Shown: positions 53,569 to 60,969 of the stretch, in pieces
How the letters are laid out: each line of letters begins with the position of its first letter
Numbering within the stretch: the stretch's first letter is position 1
NCBI GenBank assembly: GCA_964640085.1
Contig: CAZXFA010000014.1
Coordinates: 1 to 64,000 of the forward strand
Source: CAZXFA01 sp964640085
Lineage (GTDB): Bacteria; Actinomycetota; UBA4738; HRBIN12
Reading direction: 5' to 3'
Length of the DNA stretch: 64,000 bases
Notes under the pieces: model-generated
What the model saw: the letters and a program-made list of their open reading frames with translations, nothing else
What the model was told of the DNA's origin: nothing
The model's database searches: none
Program-made: the position numbers and the translations under genes

Positions 53569-54258
53569 TCAGCGGCCGAGCTCCACGGCCCGTGCGAGCA
53601 CCTCGTCCAGCATCTGCGGCGTGAGCCTCCCCGTGAAGGTGTTCTGCTGGCTCACGTGGTAGCAGCCGAGCAGCCGGTACGGCCCCACCTGGACCTCGGC
53701 GCCGTGTCCGAAGCGGGGCTTCGGACGGACCCGGTGCCCGTGCGCGGCGAGGGCCCGGAGCGCCCCGTCCCATCCGAACCCTCCGAGCGCGACGATCACC
53801 TCGAGACGCTCGAGCGCCGCGATCTCGCGCTCCAGGAACGGGAGGCATCGATCCCGCTCCGCGGCCGTGGGGCGGTTCCCCGGCGGCGCGCACCGGTTCA
53901 CCGCGGCGACGTAGGCGTGCCGGAGCCGGAGCCCGTCGTCCCGAGACACCGAGGTGGCCTGGTTCGCGAGCCCGCATCGGTGCAGCCCCTCGAAGAGGAA
54001 GTCGCCCGATCGGTCGCCCGTGAAGATGCGGCCCGTCCGGTTCCCTCCGTGGGCCGCGGGAGCCAGCCCGACCAGCATCACGCGGGCGGCCGGATCCCCG
54101 AACCCGGGCACGGGGCGCCCCCAGTACTCCTGGTCGGCGAACCGCGCCACCTTCTCCCGAGCCGCGCGCTCCCGCCAGGCCACCAGGCGCGGGCACGCGC
54201 GGCAGACAACGATCTCCGCCTTCAGCCGGTCGAGGTCGTCGGCGCGGTCCCGGCCCAT
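53569..54258 (-). CDS. Family 5 uracil-DNA glycosylase (UdgB-like)
   Basis: 229-residue base-excision repair enzyme removing uracil, hypoxanthine or xanthine from DNA. Motif I is GLAPAAHGGNRTGRIFTGD (about 68-86), matching UdgB rather than UNG, and motif III is HVSQQNTFTGRLT near 202. Cysteines at CRACP (19, 22) and downstream (NRCAPP, DRCLPF) fit the 4Fe-4S ligands. The Pro-Leu of the usual HPSPLN-type motif is changed to Gln-Gln here. TACCAT lies 7 nt before the ATG. An in-frame run to 54579 is rejected. Confidence 0.85.
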   Translation of the reverse strand: MGRDRADDLDRLKAEIVVCRACPRLVAWRERAAREKVARFADQEYWGRPVPGFGDPAARVMLVGLAPAAHGGNRTGRIFTGDRSGDFLFEGLHRCGLANQATSVSRDDGLRLRHAYVAAVNRCAPPGNRPTAAERDRCLPFLEREIAALERLEVIVALGGFGWDGALRALAAHGHRVRPKPRFGHGAEVQVGPYRLLGCYHVSQQNTFTGRLTPQMLDEVLARAVELGR

Positions 54259-54332
54259 GACCTCGATGGTAGGCCCGCGACCTGGGTGGTTGTCTTCCCC
54301 GGCCAGGATGGTAAGAAGGGAACCCTCCCCCC

Positions 54333-55889
54333 ATGGCCGAACCCAAGACCGTCGCCCGCGCGTCGCTGCGCGTCGCCGTCCTGTTGGCGACGACCGCCTC
54401 GATCCTGGCGGGAGTCCCGCTCTCGCCCGGGGGTACGACCCCCGAGACGGTGGTCCGGACGGTTCGCGTCTCCACGGCCGCGCTGGCGGGTGCTTCCCTC
54501 GGCCCCGGCCTGCGGCTGGTGGGCGGCGAGCTCCACGCCGCCAGCCCCGAGCGAACCGCGACGACCCGCGTCTGCGCACCGATCTGGGCGACCGGCCTCG
54601 GCGTCACGTGGCGCCAGCACGGCGGTGGCGATGTCGTCGTCGGGGTGCGTCCCGAGGACGACCGGGACCGTGCCGGGGCGGTCGTGCATCTGGATGCTGG
54701 CGACGACGCCGATCCCGCCTCGCCCGACGCCGCCTCGGGACGACGGGGCTCGGGGTTCCTGTGGACCGGTGGATCACGGTGCGTCCGACTCTCGATGGCG
54801 CTGCCCCGGGGAGCGGCGATCGCGGGCGTGCGGGTCGTGTTCGTGAACGCGTCCGGCACCTCGGCCGGTCCGGGAACCGGCCCGCCCGATCTGGAGCGCG
54901 CCGGAGAGAGCCTCCCGACGGCGTCCGCGCTGGCCCGTCGACCCCGGATCATGACGCGCGAGCGGTGGGGCGCCGACCCCGACCTGATGAACTGCACACC
55001 ACTGATCGCCGACCAGGTCCGGATGGGCTTCGTCCACCACACCGCCGGCTCGAACGACTACTCGCGCGCGGAGGCCGACGACGTGGTCCGCGGGGTGTAC
55101 GCGTACCACACGAACGGTCGGGGCTGGTGCGACATCGGCTACAACTTCCTGATCGACCGGTTCGGGACCATCTACGAGGGACGCTCGGGCGGGGTCGAGC
55201 TCCCGGTGATCGGCGCGGCGCAGATGGGGTTCAACACGCGTGCGTTCTCCGTCTCGGTGATGGGCAACTTCGAGATCGCGGCCGTCCCCAGGGCGGTCCG
55301 GCGCGCCCTCGTCCGGTTGCTCGCCTGGCGACTGGACGTGGCGCACGTGAACCCTCGCGCCCGCGCCACGATGATCTCGGCCGGTGGGAGCACCACGCGC
55401 TACGACGCCGGCGATACGGTCCGGCTGGCCACGATCTCGGGTCACCGGGACACCGGCTACACCGCGTGCCCGGGAGCCCGGCTGTACCCGCTCCTGCCCA
55501 AGATCCGGGACCGTGTCGCGCGCCGGGGTCTCCCGAAGATCTACAAGCCGCGCCTCTCGATCGCCGAGCTGACCGCGGGCGTGCCGGCCGACCTCCGGAT
55601 GAGGGCGCGGGGCTCCGGACCCCTCCTGTGGTCGGTGACGCTCCTCGGACCCGACGGCGCGGTGGTGGCTCAGCTCGGCGAGGCCTCGGGTCGAGAGCTC
55701 GACCTCACCTGGCCGGGGATCGGGCCGCCCGCCCAGCCCACGACGCCGGGCGCGTACTCGATCGCGATCGCCGCGATGGCCCCCGACGGGCGGCTCGCAC
55801 GGTCGGCGTTCTTCTCGCTCACGGTGCTTTCCGCGCCCACACCGACGCCCTCGCCGCCCCCCTCCCCCTCGCCGTCGTCCCCACCCTAG
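54333..55889 (+). CDS. Secreted PGRP-type N-acetylmuramoyl-L-alanine amidase
   Basis: 518-residue exported protein. A signal peptide (1-27) is followed by a Thr/Ala-rich region of unknown fold, then a peptidoglycan-recognition/amidase domain (about 205-375) beginning RERWGAD and holding the zinc ligands in GFVHHTAGSN and GHRDTGYTACPG. A beta-sandwich-like segment with FxGDL-like spacing follows (about 410-505), ending in a Pro/Thr/Ser tail TPTPSPPPSPSPSSPP. Such enzymes cut the muramyl-alanine bond and remodel the wall. Start ATG at 54333. Confidence 0.86.
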   Translation: MAEPKTVARASLRVAVLLATTASILAGVPLSPGGTTPETVVRTVRVSTAALAGASLGPGLRLVGGELHAASPERTATTRVCAPIWATGLGVTWRQHGGGDVVVGVRPEDDRDRAGAVVHLDAGDDADPASPDAASGRRGSGFLWTGGSRCVRLSMALPRGAAIAGVRVVFVNASGTSAGPGTGPPDLERAGESLPTASALARRPRIMTRERWGADPDLMNCTPLIADQVRMGFVHHTAGSNDYSRAEADDVVRGVYAYHTNGRGWCDIGYNFLIDRFGTIYEGRSGGVELPVIGAAQMGFNTRAFSVSVMGNFEIAAVPRAVRRALVRLLAWRLDVAHVNPRARATMISAGGSTTRYDAGDTVRLATISGHRDTGYTACPGARLYPLLPKIRDRVARRGLPKIYKPRLSIAELTAGVPADLRMRARGSGPLLWSVTLLGPDGAVVAQLGEASGRELDLTWPGIGPPAQPTTPGAYSIAIAAMAPDGRLARSAFFSLTVLSAPTPTPSPPPSPSPSSPP

Positions 55890-56290
55890 CGCCGGTTCGA
55901 GCGCAGCTCGCGGAACCGCTCCGCCGCCCCCTGGAAGGCCTCGAGCGGGGCGATCAGTTCCCCCACCAGGCCGATCAGCGCCTCGAAGCCTTCGGGCTCC
56001 GAGGCCTCCAAGCGGAGCCGCTCGGCGAGCCCTCGCGCCCGGCGGAGCCCGTCGCGGGCCTCCACCCACTCGGTCTCAACCTCGGGGGTCCGCCAGCCCT
56101 CCATCCCCGCCTCCACCTCCCGGAGTCCCTCCTCGAACCCGAGGACGGTGTCGGCGAGGGGGCGTCCGGGCAGCCGCGTGCCGGGGACGGAGTCCGTGAG
56201 GGAGTGCTTGGCCACCTCGAGCTTGGGCACGAGCGCCCGGAAGGCCTCGTACGGCCCAACGAGGTGGTCGGGCAGCCGGCGACGGCTCAC
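55886..56290 (-). CDS. Hypothetical helical protein
   Basis: 134 residues, not recognised. It is mostly alpha-helical, rich in Glu, Arg and Leu, with no membrane segment or conserved cysteine. The start ATG at 56290 lies 10 nt after the GDPD stop, same strand, so it probably belongs to the operon upstream. Its TAG overlaps the convergent amidase stop in CTAG. Confidence 0.65.
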   Translation of the reverse strand: MSRRRLPDHLVGPYEAFRALVPKLEVAKHSLTDSVPGTRLPGRPLADTVLGFEEGLREVEAGMEGWRTPEVETEWVEARDGLRRARGLAERLRLEASEPEGFEALIGLVGELIAPLEAFQGAAERFRELRSNRR

Positions 56291-56300
56291 GGCGCCGGGC

Positions 56301-57083
56301 TCACGCCGGGCGAGCGCGGTCTGTCAGGCACCCCATCGCCATCCGTGGATCGTTCGAGGCGATCGCGTCGAGCCCACGATCCAGGAGCATCTCCAGCGTC
56401 GGGCGGTCGTCGACCGTCCAGGTCCCCACGCGGAGACCGGCCGCGTGCACCTCGTCGACGTAGTCGGGACCGGCCGGGATCAGGGACCAGGTCCCCGGCA
56501 GCACGAGGTCGTGACCCTCCTTCGCGGCGTAGGCGAGGGCATCGCGCGGATCTACCGGATGGGTGGACAGGAACCCCGTCGGAACCTCGGGCGCCATCGC
56601 TTTCGACGCCTCGATCGAGCGAGGATCGAACGACAGGATCAGGACCGGACCCGCGAACGAGCACCGCTCGAGCTCGGCGTGCGCCGCCTCCACGAGCGCC
56701 TCCCGGTCGGAGTGGTTCGGCTCACCCGGGAGGCTCTTGATCTCCAGCGCGACGGCCGCCCGACCCGAGATCAGCTCGAGCGCGTCCGCGAGGGTCGGGA
56801 CCGGCTCAGGCGCCCGCGGCGTCCCGGCGTTCAGCTCTGCCAAGCGCGAGGCCGGGAGTTCGTGCACCAAGCCAGCTCCGTCGGTGGTCCGGGACACGTC
56901 CGGATCGTGCATCACGACAGCCGCCCCGTCGGAGGTCAGCCGAACGTCGAGCTCGATCACCGGGACGCCGAGCTCCAGCGCGGCCCGGAAAGCGGTCAGC
57001 GTGTTCTCAGGGTGCGTCGCCGAGGCGCCACGGTGCGCCACGATCGCGGGGAAGGCATCGTCCGGGAACCCATGGGCGGCCAT
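56301..57083 (-). CDS. Glycerophosphodiester phosphodiesterase
   Basis: 260-residue TIM-barrel enzyme releasing glycerol 3-phosphate from deacylated phospholipids. Active-site motifs AHRGAS (about 16-21), PENT (about 25-28), IELDVRLTSDG (about 43-53) and VMHDP (about 57-61) are intact. TAGGGT (57098-57093) lies 9 nt before the ATG, suggesting its own promoter with a short leader; it nonetheless follows nth by 27 nt. Confidence 0.9.
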   Translation of the reverse strand: MAAHGFPDDAFPAIVAHRGASATHPENTLTAFRAALELGVPVIELDVRLTSDGAAVVMHDPDVSRTTDGAGLVHELPASRLAELNAGTPRAPEPVPTLADALELISGRAAVALEIKSLPGEPNHSDREALVEAAHAELERCSFAGPVLILSFDPRSIEASKAMAPEVPTGFLSTHPVDPRDALAYAAKEGHDLVLPGTWSLIPAGPDYVDEVHAAGLRVGTWTVDDRPTLEMLLDRGLDAIASNDPRMAMGCLTDRARPA

Positions 57084-57110
57084 GGCGCCGGAACCCTACC
57101 AAGCCCGCGC

Positions 57111-57767
57111 TCAGACCTCGCTGGAGGGACAGAGATGGTTGACGGGACACTCGCTGCAGCGCGGTCGGCGCGCCTGGCAGAGCGCGCGACCGTGATCGAT
57201 CAACACGTAGGTGAAGTCGAACCACCGCTCCCTCGGCACCAGGCGCATCAGGTCCTGTTCGATCTTGTCCGGATCCTTCTGGGTGCTGAAGCCGAGCCGG
57301 TTCGCCAGCCGTTTCACGTGCGTGTCGACCGCGATGCCCTCGACCTTCCCGAAGGCGTTGCCGAGGACGATGTTCGCCGTCTTCCGGGCGACACCGCGCA
57401 GCGTCAGCAGGTCCTCCATCGTGTCGGGGACCTCCCCGTCGTACACCTCGACGATGCGCCGGCACGCCTCTCGGATCGAGATGGCTTTCTGGTTGAAGAA
57501 CCCGGTGGGCTTGATGTCGCGCTTGAGCTCCTCCTCGGGCACGCGGACGTATCCCTCTGCCGTCCGGTACTTGCGGAAGAGCTCGTCCGTGACCTCGTTC
57601 ACCTTCTCGTCGGTGCACTGGGCCGACAGGATCGTGGCCACGAGCATCTCGAGCGGGTTCGAGAACCGGAGCGCGACCCTGGCGTCGGGGTAGGCATCCG
57701 AGAGGAGCCCGACGATCCTCGGCGCGCGGGCCTCGATCGGGTCGTCCCGGGTGAGCGCGGGCGCCAT
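57111..57767 (-). CDS. nth: Endonuclease III
   Basis: 218-residue DNA glycosylase/AP lyase removing oxidised pyrimidines. The helix-hairpin-helix LLTLRGVARKTANIV holds the catalytic Lys (near 128), with the catalytic Asp in AVDTHV (near 146). The 4Fe-4S cluster ligands are in CQARRPRCSECPVNHLC (C-x6-C-x2-C-x5-C). The usual LPGVG of the hairpin reads LRGVA here, which is mildly divergent. It follows the S51 gene by 4 nt. Confidence 0.93.
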   Translation of the reverse strand: MAPALTRDDPIEARAPRIVGLLSDAYPDARVALRFSNPLEMLVATILSAQCTDEKVNEVTDELFRKYRTAEGYVRVPEEELKRDIKPTGFFNQKAISIREACRRIVEVYDGEVPDTMEDLLTLRGVARKTANIVLGNAFGKVEGIAVDTHVKRLANRLGFSTQKDPDKIEQDLMRLVPRERWFDFTYVLIDHGRALCQARRPRCSECPVNHLCPSSEV

Positions 57768-57771
57768 CGGG

Positions 57772-58500
57772 CTACGCGGCGAGCGCCAGCTCGAGCTCGA
57801 AGGCGTCGCGGTGCCGGTACGTCGACCACTCGCCGCGCATCAAGACGTGGATCCCGCCTCGGCCCATCACGGTCCACCTCCGTCCGTCCCCGACCATCGC
57901 GGTCTCCTCGTCCAGGCCCACGAAGACCTGGCCGTCTCGAACCGAGCCGACCACGAACTCGGTCGCTCCGGCGATCCAGGTGTCGATGATGTCCCAGTGC
58001 GGCCCGAACAGGGCGTCGCGAACGTACCCGAGCCCCGGTGCCCAGACGGAATCCAGGCTGTCGACGTCGCTGTCGTACGTCACGTCGGTGAGGCACGCGA
58101 CCCCGGCGCTGCACCCCGCGTACGGGAGCCCGTCCCGGATCGCCTCGCGCAGCGCCGCCCAGAAGGGCGTGTCCCCGATCACCTCCGTGAGGCGGGCGGG
58201 GTTCCCACCCGAGAAGAACACCATCGAGGCGTCGTCGAGCCGGCGCACGATCTCGTCCCGGTTCGCGTCCACGCGGGCCTTCAGGGGCAGCACCTCCGCG
58301 GGAATCTGGAACTCGCGATAGTGATCCAGGCCCTTGCTCCCCCACGAGGCGAACGAGTCATCGCCCTCGTGCGCCGCGGCGGTCGGGACCACCAGCACCG
58401 GCCCCCCGGGGGTGCGGGAGCGTTCGACCAGCCAGCGCTCCACGGGCTCGGACCAGGGGTCGAACTCGCCCGAGCCGAGCAACCCGATCCAGGTGGTCAC
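57772..58500 (-). CDS. Cyanophycinase-like / peptidase S51 family protein
   Basis: 242 residues from the GTG at 58500, which overlaps the LmbE stop (GTGA). The catalytic serine lies in YAGCSAGVACL (about 127-137) and the substrate loop in FSGGNPARLTEV (about 95-106), matching the dipeptidase E/cyanophycinase fold. True cyanophycinases usually have GGNQ at that site; GGNP here leaves specificity open. No cyanophycin synthetase is nearby. Confidence 0.82.
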   Translation of the reverse strand: MTTWIGLLGSGEFDPWSEPVERWLVERSRTPGGPVLVVPTAAAHEGDDSFASWGSKGLDHYREFQIPAEVLPLKARVDANRDEIVRRLDDASMVFFSGGNPARLTEVIGDTPFWAALREAIRDGLPYAGCSAGVACLTDVTYDSDVDSLDSVWAPGLGYVRDALFGPHWDIIDTWIAGATEFVVGSVRDGQVFVGLDEETAMVGDGRRWTVMGRGGIHVLMRGEWSTYRHRDAFELELALAA

Positions 58501-59210
58501 GACCTCTCCTCGCCCAGACGGAACCCCTCGAACGACATCTCGCGCCACCACGTCTCTTCTCCGACGGCCTCGACGATGGACTCGACCTGGCTGACGTGCG
58601 CCCTGATCGCCTCCACCTTGAGCGCCAGGATGTCCTCCGGCAGCTGGTACTCGATCGACAGCTCCTCGCGCTGGGTGATCGGGGGCGTCCCCGGCCGGAA
58701 CACGTTGAACGGCTCCCACACCGGGAGGAACTCCTCCGCCCACTCCGGCGTCACGGTCGCGTAGTGGAGCCTCGATCCGGGCCTCCCGACCTCCCGGAAG
58801 GCCCGGGTCGCCCAGCCCGAGACATCCTTGTGGGCGGCGTGGTCGGTCATACCGTCCGGGCCGAAGGTGAGGACCGTGTCGGGCTGGACCTCCGCCATGA
58901 TGTCCCGAACGCGCTCGTATCCGTGAGCCGGAAGCCCGGTGTCCATGTCGATGTCCGGGAAGTCGAGCCAGATGTGCTCCTGCACCCCGAGGATCGCCAT
59001 CGAGCGTTCCATCTCGGCGGTCCGCACCTCGCCCATCTTCTCGGGTGGCCACTTCTCCTCGTCCATCGAGCCGCCCTCGCCTCGCGTCGCGGTGACGCAG
59101 ACCACCCGCGAGCCGTTCCGCACCGCCCTGGCCATCAGGCCCGCCGCCAGGTAGGTCTCGTCGTCCGGGTGCGCCCAGACCCCGAGGATCGTTGCGCCCA
59201 ACTCGTCCAT
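58497..59210 (-). CDS. LmbE/PIG-L-type N-deacetylase
   Basis: 237-residue zinc deacetylase. The metal motif AHPDDE (about 13-18) and the later TDHAAHKD (about 122-129) are the family hallmarks. The group includes the mycothiol enzymes MshB and Mca as well as antibiotic-pathway deacetylases. It lacks the longer C-terminus of Mca, so the exact substrate is open. The ATG at 59210 is preferred to a GTG four codons earlier; GGAGGTGGGGGA lies upstream. Confidence 0.85.
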   Translation of the reverse strand: MDELGATILGVWAHPDDETYLAAGLMARAVRNGSRVVCVTATRGEGGSMDEEKWPPEKMGEVRTAEMERSMAILGVQEHIWLDFPDIDMDTGLPAHGYERVRDIMAEVQPDTVLTFGPDGMTDHAAHKDVSGWATRAFREVGRPGSRLHYATVTPEWAEEFLPVWEPFNVFRPGTPPITQREELSIEYQLPEDILALKVEAIRAHVSQVESIVEAVGEETWWREMSFEGFRLGEERS

Positions 59211-59234
59211 GTGTTCCCCCACCTCCGTCGTCGC

Positions 59235-59618
59235 TCAACCCACCGGCCGGACGAAGTGATAAGCGATGGTGTGTCCGCCGAAGGACAGCGGGATCATCTC
59301 CGTCTCGGCCTGGAACGTCGATCCGTCCTTGCGAACCCCGCGGAACCGGAGCGTCGCGGGGAAGGCCAGCCGCTGGACTCGGTTCCAGTAGTGCCAGGAG
59401 AACATCTCCTGATCGTCGTCGTGCACCAGACGTTGGAGCAGGTATGGGGTGTTCTCCAGCTCGCCGACCGTGAACCCGAACATCGATGCGAGCTTCTCGT
59501 TGCAGGTCCAGTGTTCCTCGTCCAACCACACGTACACGCCGTCGGGGCTGGACTCGAACACCGGACCGAGATGCTCGGCCAGCCGTGGGATCACCTCATC
59601 GTGCGCGATCGGCTCCAT
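59235..59618 (-). CDS. Stand-alone PAS-domain protein
   Basis: 127 residues, essentially a single PAS fold: ESSPDGVYVWLD (about 22-33), NEKLASMFGFTVGEL (about 40-54) and a C-terminal VRKDGSTFQAETEMIPL (about 94-110). PAS domains sense ligands, redox or light, usually in larger regulators; no output domain is attached. A good GGGAGGAAGGG site precedes the ATG, and TAGGAT at 59655-59650 is a plausible -10. It lies 24 nt before the LmbE gene on the same strand. Confidence 0.8.
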   Translation of the reverse strand: MEPIAHDEVIPRLAEHLGPVFESSPDGVYVWLDEEHWTCNEKLASMFGFTVGELENTPYLLQRLVHDDDQEMFSWHYWNRVQRLAFPATLRFRGVRKDGSTFQAETEMIPLSFGGHTIAYHFVRPVG

Positions 59619-59743
59619 CGATGCCCTTCCTCCCTCGAGGCGCGCATCATCCTAGGCCACGAACGGCGAGGGCGAGGCGGGGAACGGCTCCGCGAACGGG
59701 GGCGGTTCCGGATCCCGCACGAAGGAGGGGAACGCGGCAGACC

Positions 59744-59983
59744 TCAGTCGTGCTCGGGCCGCAGGCGCTTGCCCCGGTAGGTGGGGAACACCGCGTCGGC
59801 GTGCTGCCAGCAACGCTCGGACCTGTTGTAGATCGACAACCGGGTCCGGCAGCCCGGATGCGCGCACACGCGGTTGGCCCCGGCCGCCTTCGAGGCGGCG
59901 GGGACCCGGCCGGGTCTGGTTCCCTTGGTCACGGTCGGAAGGTACGGTCCGAAGGTCACGGGTCGGACTCCCCCGCTCGGCAT
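59744..59983 (-). CDS. Small Cys/His protein of unknown function
   Basis: 79 residues from the ATG at 59983; a longer frame to 60154 overlaps the anti-sigma gene. The C-terminal half has CAHPGC and RCWQH, a Cys-x4-Cys ... Cys-x2-His arrangement suggesting zinc binding, followed by FPTYRGKRL. Similar short Cys/His proteins are common in actinobacteria. It may belong to the sigma/anti-sigma neighbourhood, but there is no functional evidence. The 125 nt between it and the PAS gene hold nothing recognisable beyond the PAS promoter. Confidence 0.6.
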   Translation of the reverse strand: MPSGGVRPVTFGPYLPTVTKGTRPGRVPAASKAAGANRVCAHPGCRTRLSIYNRSERCWQHADAVFPTYRGKRLRPEHD

Positions 59984-60015
59984 TCGGCGCTCGACGGCCC
60001 CTGGTTCACCGGCCG

Positions 60016-60258
60016 CTAGGCGTCCGTGGGATCCACGAACAGCGAACGCATCCGCTCGGCGAACGCAGGGGGCACCGCGTCGCACCCGCACCTGGCCCGG
60101 AGGAGCTCCTTCAGGCGCCGCTGGAACTCGGAGTGATCCGAGCATGGCCCGCACCCGCCGAGGTGCTCCTCGATCTCGGTCCGGATGGACCCGTGCAGCT
60201 CACCATCTAGGTAGAGCTCGATCTGCTTCAGGGCCTCAAGGCAATCGATCGGAGACAA
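60016..60258 (-). CDS. RsrA-type zinc anti-sigma factor
   Basis: 80-residue protein of the mycothiol-system anti-sigma (RsrA/RshA) type. The zinc motif His32-x3-Cys36-x2-Cys39 (EEHLGGCGPC) with an extra Cys6 matches the redox switch in which oxidation releases zinc and the sigma factor. A CGC pair (near 57) lies in the C-terminal part. It starts from a TTG at 60258 inside the sigma gene, overlapping it by 23 nt, so the two are translationally coupled. Confidence 0.85.
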   Translation of the reverse strand: MSPIDCLEALKQIELYLDGELHGSIRTEIEEHLGGCGPCSDHSEFQRRLKELLRARCGCDAVPPAFAERMRSLFVDPTDA

Positions 60259-60832
60259 GTCCTCGCTCCCGTACCGTTTCCCACAACGCCTTCTGCAGGG
60301 CTTTCCTTCCCCGGTGCAAGCGTGACATGACGGTGCCGATCGGGATGTCCAGAATCTCGGCGATCTCCTTGTAGCTGAATCCTTCGACATCGGCCAGCAG
60401 CACGGCCATGCGGAAGTTCTCCGGCAGTTCCTCGAGTGCCCGCTGGACGTCCTCGTCGGGGATCCGCTCGAGCACCTCGGACTCGGCCGAGGCCTCCACG
60501 CCGGCTCCGCCGAGGCGGTCGTACAGGTACCAGTCCTCGATGTCGTCGTCGTGGACCGTGACGGGCTCCCGCTGCTTCTTCCGGTAGGAGTTGATGAACG
60601 TGTTGGTGAGGATCCGGTACATCCACGCCCGCAGGTTGGTCCCCTCCTCGAACCCGCCGAACCCCCGATAGGCACGTAGGTACGCCTCTTGGACCAGGTC
60701 CTCCGCGTCCTGCTGGTTCCGCGTGAGCCGGAGGGCCGCACCGTACAGGTTCGGGAGCAGCGGGAGCACGTCCCGCTCGAACCGCTCGCGCACGGCGGGG
60801 TCCTCGGGCGGCGCGGCCGGCTTACGGGCCAA
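60236..60832 (-). CDS. ECF sigma factor, SigR/SigH-like
   Basis: 198-residue ECF sigma factor. Region 2 (about 25-90) includes DAEDLVQEAYLRAYRGF and WMYRILTNTFIN, and region 4 (about 130-185) LPENFRMAVLLADVEGFSYKEIAEIL followed by GTVMSRLHRGRKAL. With the coupled anti-sigma it forms the thiol-stress pair known from Streptomyces SigR and Mycobacterium SigH. The start is a TTG at 60832 with GGAG 7 nt upstream. No convincing GGAAT-N18-GTT autoregulatory promoter was found upstream. Confidence 0.9.
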   Translation of the reverse strand: MARKPAAPPEDPAVRERFERDVLPLLPNLYGAALRLTRNQQDAEDLVQEAYLRAYRGFGGFEEGTNLRAWMYRILTNTFINSYRKKQREPVTVHDDDIEDWYLYDRLGGAGVEASAESEVLERIPDEDVQRALEELPENFRMAVLLADVEGFSYKEIAEILDIPIGTVMSRLHRGRKALQKALWETVRERGLVSDRLP

Positions 60833-60926
60833 CGCGGATCTCCATCACATGCGCACCCATCGGTCCCTCACCGGTCCTCGACAGTCCGCATCCAACGGCC
60901 CCAGTATCCCGCATCGCGCCGATCGC

Positions 60927-60937
60927 CCGACTGTCGG
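60927..60937. promoter_or_regulatory. Short palindrome between the sigma factor gene and ftsH
   Basis: CCGAC-T-GTCGG is a perfect 5-bp inverted repeat, 32 nt before the ftsH ATG in the 137-nt divergent region. A nearby GACAGTCCG partly repeats one arm. It could be an operator, but chance is quite possible in GC-rich sequence. Confidence 0.3.
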
Positions 60938-60969
60938 ACGTCGAGACCTGGTGGGAAGATGGAGGTCCG

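Noticed and set aside
59652..59867. 71-codon open frame overlapping the small Cys/His gene
   Set aside because: No motif or ribosome site; out of frame with the better Cys/His reading frame.
60833..60969. SigR-type autoregulatory promoter (GGAAT-N18-GTT) upstream of the sigma gene
   Set aside because: A GGGAT is present on the minus strand but no GTT follows at the required distance.
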